The notes beneath the pieces are model-generated. The model worked only from the letters and a program-made list of their open reading frames with translations. It did no database searches and had not been told where the DNA came from. A program made the translations under genes and the position numbers. Below are positions 58,172-64,000 of a stretch of DNA of 64,000 nucleotides, piece by piece. Source of the DNA: Thalassoroseus pseudoceratinae (GTDB lineage Bacteria > Planctomycetota > Planctomycetia > Planctomycetales > Planctomycetaceae). The stretch is taken from NCBI RefSeq assembly GCF_011634775.1, contig NZ_JAALXT010000004.1, positions 744,001-808,000 on the forward strand, read 5' to 3'. Numbering within the stretch: the stretch's first letter is position 1; each line of letters opens with the position of its first letter.

Positions 58172-59527
58172 CTACTCCATTCCAACTGCAGCACGGACGG
58201 TTTCGACCGCATCGCTGCAAAGCTTCTCCGCATCGTCTTTCTGAGGAGCTTCGGCAATCACACGGAGAATTGGCTCGGTATTGCTGGCCCGCACCTGCAC
58301 CCACCGATCATCCCAATCCAACCGCAAACCGTCCCCGGTCGTGGCGGCGGCATCGGGATACTCCGCCTGCAACGCAATGCAAGCTGCCTCGACTTCGGTG
58401 CGAGGACAGGTCAGCTTGTCTTTGACAATCGTGTATTGCGGTAGCGAATCTGCCCAAGTCGCGACCGATTCCTGCCCAGAAGCCAAACCGTCAAGCACAT
58501 AAGCCATCGCCAGAAAACTGTCGCGGACGAAACCGACTTGAGGATCGATCAACCCGCCATTGCCCTCACCACCCAACACCGCCGAAACGGCCTGCATCTT
58601 GGCAACGACGTTCGCTTCACCCACGTGCGACCGGTGAAACTCGCAACCGTGTTTCTCCGCGATGTCGGCAGTCACGCGACTCGTCGAACCATTCACAACC
58701 ACCGGACCTTTGCGACGACCGAGCACATGATCGGCACACAAGGCAAGTGTTAGTTCCTCACCGATATACCGGCCTGTGTTGTCCACAATCGCGAGACGAT
58801 CAGCATCCGGGTCCTGAGCGAACCCCACATCCGCCCCACTCTGCTTCACACGCTCGCAGAAAGAAGCAAGATTTTCTCGCGTCGGTTCCGGAGTGTGTGC
58901 GAATTGACCATCCGGTGTGCCGCCGAGCACTTCGAAATCGCAGCCGAGTTGCTCCAGAAGAGTCGGCCCCAACACCCCGCCCGATCCGTGATTGCAATCC
59001 AAGAGAACCTTGAATCGACGGCTGCGAATCGCTTCGATGTCGACCAGTTTCAATACCCGATCCAAATGCGGTTGCCCTGGGTTCGCCAATGTTTCGACAC
59101 GCCCTAGCCCGTCGAAACTCGACAATTGGAATGAACCATTTTCTAAGATCCCCAGCAATCGTTTCCCAGCCGCAGCGTCCAAGACCGAGCCAGTCGGCAG
59201 GAACGGTTTGAGTCCATTCCACGGAGCCGGATTGTGACTGGCCGTAATCTGCAAACCACCCGCTGCCTGGTGATGCGTAACCAGCACACCGCAGGTCGGC
59301 GTCGAGGCGATATCGGCATCAAGAACGCGACAGCCAGTCGCCAACAAACCGGCCACAACGGCATGCTTCACCATTTCGCCACTGGCCCGACCATCACGGC
59401 TGAGCACAATCGTCCCGCCCTTGGTCATCGTTCCCAACGCCATGGCAAACCGCGTCACATAGTCCGGTTCCAGACCATCGCCAATGATTCCTCGCAAACC
59501 GGAAATACTGACAATCCGTTGTGTCAT
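58172..59527 (-). CDS. glmM: phosphoglucosamine mutase-type phosphohexomutase
   Basis: The protein is 451 residues; the start at 59527 (AAAGG upstream) begins MTQRIVSISGLRGIIG, as in the GlmM/PMM family. Active-site Ser is in ITASHNPAPWNGLKPF; the metal loop is DPDADRLAIVD; the sugar loop is GEGNGGLI; and the phosphate loop is VRASNTEPILRV. The N-terminus matches the archaeal-type GlmM subgroup. It converts GlcN-6-P to GlcN-1-P for UDP-GlcNAc; the PMM alternative cannot be ruled out by motifs alone. Confidence 0.93.
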   Translation of the reverse strand: MTQRIVSISGLRGIIGDGLEPDYVTRFAMALGTMTKGGTIVLSRDGRASGEMVKHAVVAGLLATGCRVLDADIASTPTCGVLVTHHQAAGGLQITASHNPAPWNGLKPFLPTGSVLDAAAGKRLLGILENGSFQLSSFDGLGRVETLANPGQPHLDRVLKLVDIEAIRSRRFKVLLDCNHGSGGVLGPTLLEQLGCDFEVLGGTPDGQFAHTPEPTRENLASFCERVKQSGADVGFAQDPDADRLAIVDNTGRYIGEELTLALCADHVLGRRKGPVVVNGSTSRVTADIAEKHGCEFHRSHVGEANVVAKMQAVSAVLGGEGNGGLIDPQVGFVRDSFLAMAYVLDGLASGQESVATWADSLPQYTIVKDKLTCPRTEVEAACIALQAEYPDAAATTGDGLRLDWDDRWVQVRASNTEPILRVIAEAPQKDDAEKLCSDAVETVRAAVGME

Positions 59528-59840
59528 CGTTTTTGCCTTTCGATGGACCGATCCTGTCACTGGCTTTTTAGCGAATCTGTGTTGCTTCCGGAACGGTTGA
59601 TGCCGACCAATTTTCTCGTCAACCAATTCTCTCATCGACTAACCAGAGCCCAGAACGTGCAAATTATCCAAAGCGAACCGCAATTTTCGAGTCTTTCGCC
59701 ACGGGAGATGACAGGAGTAACGAGCGTGGCTCCCACTCCACACAGATAGTCCTGACGTTATTTAGCTCCCAACACGGGCGAAACTTGAACCATCGTCAGA
59801 CCGCTGGACTTCGAGGCAAAATTTCGAGACGATGGATACC

Positions 59841-60497
59841 ATGTGCGGACGTTTCAATCTTCGAACCAACCTAACCGTCATCGCGGACACATTCGGTGTG
59901 AAACCGCGACAGATGGAATTGCCACTCCGATTCAACATTGCCCCGACTCAAGACGTGCTGGCGATCCGGCAAGGCGACCAAGAGCGGGAACTGTTCCAAC
60001 CGCGTTGGGGGTTGATACCGTCATGGGCGAAAGACCCGTCCATCGGCAACCGCATGATCAACGCCCGCTGCGAAACGGTCGCCGAGAAACCATCGTTCCG
60101 GTCGGCCTTCAAACGCCGTCGTTGTCTAATCCCCGCGACTGGTTTCTATGAGTGGAAAGGGAAAAAGTCGCCGAAACAACCCTTCCACATCCACATGCAA
60201 GACGATTCCGTATTTGGATTCGCTGGCCTATGGGAAACTTGGAAGAGTCCGGATGGGCCAACCGAATCTTGCACAATCATCACGACGGAACCGAACTCGT
60301 TGACCGCGGAAATTCACGACCGCATGCCGGTCATTCTTCACGAAGACGACTACACGATCTGGCTCACTGACGACGAACCTGACGAACTCCGGGGCCTGCT
60401 GATGCCGTACCCTGCTGATGAAATGGTGGCGGAACCGGTCAGTCGACACGTCAGCAACGCTCGCAATGAAGGGCCGGAGTGTTTGAATCCAGCGTGA
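59841..60497 (+). CDS. SRAP-domain protein (YedK/HMCES type)
   Basis: The protein is 218 residues. The ATG at 59841 is chosen, not the one at 59832, because it makes Cys the second residue (MCGRF), and this Cys must become the N-terminus to crosslink abasic sites. Other motifs: FNIAPTQDVLAI, RWGLIPSWAKDPSIG, NARCETVAEKPSFR, PATGFYEWKG and HDRMPVIL (with the catalytic His). It protects single-stranded DNA abasic sites by a thiazolidine crosslink. It stands alone. Confidence 0.95.
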   Translation: MCGRFNLRTNLTVIADTFGVKPRQMELPLRFNIAPTQDVLAIRQGDQERELFQPRWGLIPSWAKDPSIGNRMINARCETVAEKPSFRSAFKRRRCLIPATGFYEWKGKKSPKQPFHIHMQDDSVFGFAGLWETWKSPDGPTESCTIITTEPNSLTAEIHDRMPVILHEDDYTIWLTDDEPDELRGLLMPYPADEMVAEPVSRHVSNARNEGPECLNPA

Positions 60498-60654
60498 CTC
60501 CGACCATCACAAGTTGAACTTTCAACGACGAAGCCAACAGTGCACCGGATGGTTTGCTCGCTTCGAGTCGCCGCCTGCCACGCCTTGACGTCGACCAGCA
60601 CCGCACGCTGGCTGCTGGAATTGTGGACACGCAAATCCGAATCGCCGACTCAAT

Positions 60655-61086
60655 TCACACGGTGGTCGAAGCGACTTTCTTGATGCGTGTTTTGTTTCCT
60701 GCATCGTCGATGGCGACATAGGTAAAGTCAGCTTCGGTGACCATGAACCGGGGGCAACGAAACTCTTCCTGCCGAAGGACCGGCTTGACCCAGACTTCTA
60801 AATGAATTGTGATTGAGGTATTCCCAACCCGTTGAACGGCACCGTAACAACAAACCACATCGCCAATTTTGACCGGTTTGTGAAACCGCATCGCCTCGAC
60901 TCCCACGGTCACCATGCGTGGATGGTTCGCAGCTTCCTTGGAAAGAATGCCCCCCGCGATATCCATTTGCGACATGATCCAGCCACCGAAGATATCACCA
61001 TTGGCATTGGTGTCGGCGGGCATAGCAAGCGTTCTCAACACCAGTTCCCCATGAGGGTTCAGGCACTCTTCCGTTTCATCGGTCAT
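60655..61086 (-). CDS. hot-dog-fold acyl-CoA thioesterase (YciA-like)
   Basis: The protein is 143 residues from the ATG at 61086, five bases after GGAG. The YciA/acyl-CoA thioesterase signatures are LRTLAMPADTNANGDIFGGW (the catalytic Asn/Asp region), WIMSQMDIAGGILSKEAA, and VGVEAMRFHKPVKIGD. It hydrolyses medium- or long-chain acyl-CoA in the cytosol. About 284 bp upstream to the Rrf2 stop hold nothing I can identify. Confidence 0.93.
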   Translation of the reverse strand: MTDETEECLNPHGELVLRTLAMPADTNANGDIFGGWIMSQMDIAGGILSKEAANHPRMVTVGVEAMRFHKPVKIGDVVCCYGAVQRVGNTSITIHLEVWVKPVLRQEEFRCPRFMVTEADFTYVAIDDAGNKTRIKKVASTTV

Positions 61087-61370
61087 GACGACTCCACTTG
61101 TAGGTTGCATATCTTGCCGAGGACAGTTCAGGTCAGTTTGGCATCGATCGAAAGGCAGCTAAAACGTCTTACCAATAGTTCATGCGACGTTGTTTCCAAG
61201 ACCGAGCCGCCCGAACCCGTTCCTGCCCCACTTTCAACGACCATACCGTCAAGCAGCGGTTCCGACACGACCCAAAAACACTCACACGAGAGAAAACTGG
61301 ATTTGAGCACCAGACGAAGTCGGGGTAGATCGCTTCAAACTCACAATCCATCGTGCGATTGAAATTTCTT

Positions 61371-61853
61371 TTACTTGGCTTCCTGATCGCTCACGCTGGG
61401 AAAATCACAGAGCGGAATGCTGGTGGATGGCTCCATCAGAATATCTGCGAGCGTTGTCTCGGCGAACGCTTTCTCGACGCTCTCCAATGCGGAATCGAGG
61501 CGTTTGTGTAGCGGGCAAAGTTTCGCGCCGTGGGCGGAGAGTTCGAGTGGGCACGTTCGGATTCGAATGATGGGATCGACGGCATTGACGACTTCGAGAA
61601 GCGTTAGTTCTTCCGGCGTTTTGTGAAGCGACATCCCCCCACCGACACCACGTTGCGAGCGAACGACCCCACCCCGCCCCAAAGCCTGCAACACCTTCGA
61701 GAGATACGCCGGCGGAATTCTCGTCGCTTCCGCAATCTGATTGGTCGTGGAAGCCTCCGGTGCTTCACTCGCCAGAAAAACAACGGCACGAAGCGCATAT
61801 TCGACAGTTTGTGAAAACAAATTCACTCCCTCGTTAAAACTGGACATTGACAT
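61371..61853 (-). CDS. Rrf2-family transcription regulator
   Basis: The protein is 160 residues (or 158 from the second ATG at 61847). The winged helix is FSQTVEYALRAVVFLAS, STTNQIAEATRIPPAYLSK, VLQALGRGGVVRSQRGVGGG. The C-terminal dimer helix has Cys residues in RTCPLEL and KLCPLHKRLD, the positions used for iron-sulfur ligands in this family (for example NsrR). It may sense NO or redox state. It is divergent from the protoglobin gene, its likely target. Confidence 0.93.
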   Translation of the reverse strand: MSMSSFNEGVNLFSQTVEYALRAVVFLASEAPEASTTNQIAEATRIPPAYLSKVLQALGRGGVVRSQRGVGGGMSLHKTPEELTLLEVVNAVDPIIRIRTCPLELSAHGAKLCPLHKRLDSALESVEKAFAETTLADILMEPSTSIPLCDFPSVSDQEAK

Positions 61854-61870
61854 CCAATATTAGAGGATGT
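61850..61870. promoter_or_regulatory. candidate operator 1 (Rrf2 gene start)
   Basis: ACATCC / GGATGT with a 9-bp AT-rich spacer, overlapping the Rrf2 start codon. Its position would suit autorepression. Confidence 0.5.
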
Positions 61871-61905
61871 ACGATCCGATCAAGCAATAGAGTCACTTTA
61901 AGATT

Positions 61906-61922
61906 TGTTATTCAGTATAACA
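61906..61922. promoter_or_regulatory. candidate operator 2 (protoglobin upstream)
   Basis: TGTTAT-TCAGT-ATAACA is a perfect 6-bp inverted repeat with a 5-bp spacer, 25 bp before the protoglobin ATG. It differs from the FNR consensus and may be the Rrf2 binding site or the -10 region. Confidence 0.5.
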
Positions 61923-61946
61923 GTTCCACCAAAACCGAGCAGTCCT

Positions 61947-62522
61947 ATGCAAACCATCGACGAAGCCAAGCTGGAATCCGATCTCGCCTATCGATTCGCC
62001 TACCTGACGGAATTTATCGGTCTTGGAAAGGACGACATCGAAGCCATTCACGCGTCGGCACCGCTTCTCGCTCCGCTCGTGCCGGCTTTGGTGGACGCCG
62101 TTTACGAGAAACTCTTCAACTACGACGCCACCAAACGACACTTCGTCCCGAAGCAATCGGGATACGAAGGCGAGACGCCGGAAAGCTTGGAATCACTCAC
62201 GCTCGATCACGAGATGATTCGCTTCCGCAAGCAGCATCTCGGCAGGTACTTGGAAGCCTTGGTCACCCGCCCGTACAACGACAAAATGGTTGCGTACCTC
62301 GACATGGTCGGCAAGATTCATACTCCCAAAGCAGGCAGTGATCAGCTCGACATTCCGCTTGTGCAAATGAACGCATTGATGGGCTTCGTGGCAGACGCCT
62401 TCAACGCGACCATCTTCGGATTGAACCTCGACCGAGACACAGAAATCCGTACCGTCCGCGCCTTCGGCAAATTGCTGTGGGTGCAGAATGATTTAATCAC
62501 GCGACACTACGCAACGACGTAG
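61947..62522 (+). CDS. protoglobin-domain protein
   Basis: The protein is 191 residues from the ATG at 61947, the protoglobin length. It has the all-helical globin fold: DLAYRFAYLTEFIGLGKDDI (pre-helix and A helix), VDAVYEKLFNYDATK, RFRKQHLGRYLEALV, and the proximal-His region MVGKIHTPKAGSDQLDIPL (shown in part). A single-domain, soluble haem protein that binds O2, CO or NO. It shares a divergent promoter with an Rrf2 regulator, which suggests an NO or oxygen stress role. Confidence 0.9.
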   Translation: MQTIDEAKLESDLAYRFAYLTEFIGLGKDDIEAIHASAPLLAPLVPALVDAVYEKLFNYDATKRHFVPKQSGYEGETPESLESLTLDHEMIRFRKQHLGRYLEALVTRPYNDKMVAYLDMVGKIHTPKAGSDQLDIPLVQMNALMGFVADAFNATIFGLNLDRDTEIRTVRAFGKLLWVQNDLITRHYATT

Positions 62523-62535
62523 ACGCAGATGACTT

Positions 62536-63252
62536 CTAACTGAATGTTGGATTTTCAAAGCCGAAGCGTTCGCCGGCTTTCCAAGCGTTGCGGTCGTTGC
62601 CTTCATTGGGGATACCGCCGGCGTCTTTCAACATTCGGGCAAGGTGCAGACAGTTCCAAGTCATGATGGTCGTGTTGCGTTGAGTAAAGTCGTTGTCAAA
62701 ACCGACTCGGGTCCCGTCCTCATTTAAGTCTCCGTACGACAGACCGGGACCGGCTTCGCCAATCCAACCGCAATCGGCTTGGGGCGGTATTGTGTAGCCA
62801 AGATGGTTCAAGGCATAGCCAATGCTCATCGCGGTATGCTTAATGCCATCTTCGTTGCCGGTGATGATGCAACCGCCGACCTTGTTGTAGTAGATCGATT
62901 GTCCTTTCGCATTCAATTCGCCGGACATAGCGTAGAGTCGCTCGATGAGAATGCGGCAAATTGAACTTTCCTCGCCAAGCCAAAGCGGTGTCCCGACAAT
63001 GAGAATGTCTGCCGCTTTGACTCGCTCCCAAAGTTGCGGCCATTCATCGGTGTTCCAGCCATGCTGTGTCATGTCGGGATAAATACCCGGCGGGACATCG
63101 TGAGCAGCGAGATGAAGATGCTCAACCGCAACTCCATTCTTCCGCAGGATCCCCGCAGAGGCATTCATCAACAACCGGGTATGACTCTCGTCCGCGTTTT
63201 TCTTGAGTGATGTGTTGATATACAACGCTGACAAATCTGGCGATCCAGCCAT
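62536..63252 (-). CDS. NADPH-dependent FMN reductase/flavodoxin-like oxidoreductase
   Basis: The protein is 238 residues. The flavodoxin fold is visible: ALYINTSLKKNADESHT for the FMN phosphate loop, ILIVGTPLWLGEESSICR for the FMN ring contacts, and VGGCIITGNEDGIKH. It is a soluble flavoprotein reductase of unknown substrate. It converges on the protoglobin gene with a 13-bp gap. Confidence 0.88.
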   Translation of the reverse strand: MAGSPDLSALYINTSLKKNADESHTRLLMNASAGILRKNGVAVEHLHLAAHDVPPGIYPDMTQHGWNTDEWPQLWERVKAADILIVGTPLWLGEESSICRILIERLYAMSGELNAKGQSIYYNKVGGCIITGNEDGIKHTAMSIGYALNHLGYTIPPQADCGWIGEAGPGLSYGDLNEDGTRVGFDNDFTQRNTTIMTWNCLHLARMLKDAGGIPNEGNDRNAWKAGERFGFENPTFS

Positions 63253-63342
63253 GATTCCTCCGAAACAAGATCAGATTAACGTCTGCAATCTTCGAGGCAT
63301 GGGCTTTGTTAATCAGTGCTGAATCGCACAAAACACCAACGA

Positions 63343-63810
63343 TTACTTCTCGTCATCCGCGCAGGTCAGAGAATCGAGGTTTGTTGGGTAGTCGATGAGT
63401 TCGTTTGATTGGAAGTAGATGCTGATTTCTCGCTCGGCGGCTTCGGGGCCGTCGCTGCCGTGAACGAGGTTCATCTGACGAGACATACCGAAGTCGCCAC
63501 GGATGGTGCCGGGAGCAGATTCGCGACCGTTGGTTTTGCCCATCATCGTCCGCACCACACTGATGGCTTCCGGGCCTTCGGCAACAATCGCCACAACCGG
63601 GCCCGAGGTAATGAACTGTTCCAAGTCGGGATAGAACGGCTTCTCAACGTGTTCGGCGTAGTGTTGCTTCGAGAGTTCCGGCGTGACTTGCAACAATTTG
63701 AGCCCGACGATTTTCAGGCCACGCTCCTCGAACCGAGACAGAATCCGACCAGCCAATCGGCGTTCGACGGCATCGGGTTTGATCAAAATCAGCGTGCGTT
63801 CCAAAGCCAT
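63343..63810 (-). CDS. ndk: nucleoside diphosphate kinase
   Basis: The protein is 155 residues from the ATG at 63810 (GGAAGGA upstream), which gives [21 protein letters not shown]. The catalytic His is in [16 protein letters not shown], and [20 protein letters not shown] is also family-invariant. It balances NTP pools by phosphate transfer. A 3' tail of about 10 residues (SLTCADDEK) is an extension over the usual length. Confidence 0.97.
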   Translation of the reverse strand: MALERTLILIKPDAVERRLAGRILSRFEERGLKIVGLKLLQVTPELSKQHYAEHVEKPFYPDLEQFITSGPVVAIVAEGPEAISVVRTMMGKTNGRESAPGTIRGDFGMSRQMNLVHGSDGPEAAEREISIYFQSNELIDYPTNLDSLTCADDEK

Positions 63811-63924
63811 GATGAACTTCCTTCCAAAAGAGGCGAAATACACAGGGAATGTTTTCGCCTCTTATGAAAAGAAAATGCTCATCGTGCAAGCCGCCGGCTA
63901 TCAGGATCTCGACTTTTTCAATGC

Positions 63925-64000
63925 TTATTGCAGCATTGATTGAAAATCGTTGAATAAGTAGCGGCTGTCGTGTGGACCGGCACTGGCTTCGGGGTGGTAC
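63925..64000 (-). CDS. carA: C-terminus of carbamoyl-phosphate synthase small subunit (partial)
   Basis: On the minus strand the right edge encodes YHPEASAGPHDSRYLF followed by NDFQSML-Q and a stop at 63925-63927. The HPEAS-x-GPHD sequence, with the glutaminase-triad His and Glu, is the conserved C-terminus of CarA. The rest lies outside the window. ndk is downstream in the same direction, about 115 bp away. Confidence 0.85.
   Translation of the reverse strand, partial: YHPEASAGPHDSRYLFNDFQSMLQ

Overview
The window is a planctomycete chromosome segment. The evidence is the combination of DUF1549/DUF1553 and DUF1501 secreted proteins, a planctomycete-type ECF sigma factor, a DUF1559 prepilin-like protein, a large NHL/HEAT/cytochrome c protein, BatA-type VWA proteins, and lysine and cell-wall synthesis through DapL, UppP and GlmM. 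Base composition is moderately GC-rich and gene density is high, with genes on both strands. I saw no insertion sequence, prophage, CRISPR array or plasmid backbone. I would not assign a genus from this sequence alone.

Layout. 0-7 kb: a large secreted protein of unknown function, a di-heme oxidoreductase, a lipoprotein, pterin carbinolamine dehydratase and an SDR oxidoreductase. 7-14 kb: a DUF1549/DUF1553 - DUF1501 cluster, then an ECF sigma factor translationally coupled to a second DUF1549/DUF1553 protein that has gained an anti-sigma-like N-terminus and a membrane helix. 14-26 kb: carbohydrate and peptide turnover (a GH10-like protein lacking both catalytic Glu, an M3 oligopeptidase, a PL10-like pectate lyase, a sialidase, GH15) and a large haem-binding dehydrogenase-like protein. 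26-36 kb: a PHP-domain phosphatase, a TolC-like lipoprotein, SmpB, an MDR reductase and two VWA membrane proteins. 36-43 kb: a signalling block (CsrA-DHp-receiver fusion, KaiB-like protein, PAS hybrid histidine kinase), then purC, a sigma54-activator-like protein without GAFTGA, and prs. 44-56 kb: phosphopantetheinyl transferase, membrane proteins, a PQQ-type beta-propeller, a DUF1559 protein, acylphosphatase, and an ABC permease followed by a full ABC exporter in which every ATPase motif is broken. 56-64 kb: tRNA-Pro, dapL, uppP, glmM, a SRAP protein, a thioesterase, a divergent Rrf2/protoglobin pair, an FMN reductase, ndk and the C-terminus of carA.

The most interesting block is 37.0-40.3 kb. 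A CsrA RNA-binding domain is fused to a histidine-containing DHp-like helix pair and a receiver domain. It is preceded by a ~350 nt leader with three GGA hexaloop hairpins of the CsrA-binding type, one holding its own Shine-Dalgarno. A KaiB-like protein and a hybrid kinase follow. This looks like a phosphorelay-controlled, self-regulating RNA-binding switch with a clock-type partner.

The second notable item is a double-palindrome repeat (GTAGGCTGGG...CCCAGCCTAC). It sits between convergent genes at 30.3 and 49.5 kb, and its outermost TAG is the stop codon of three of the four flanking genes.
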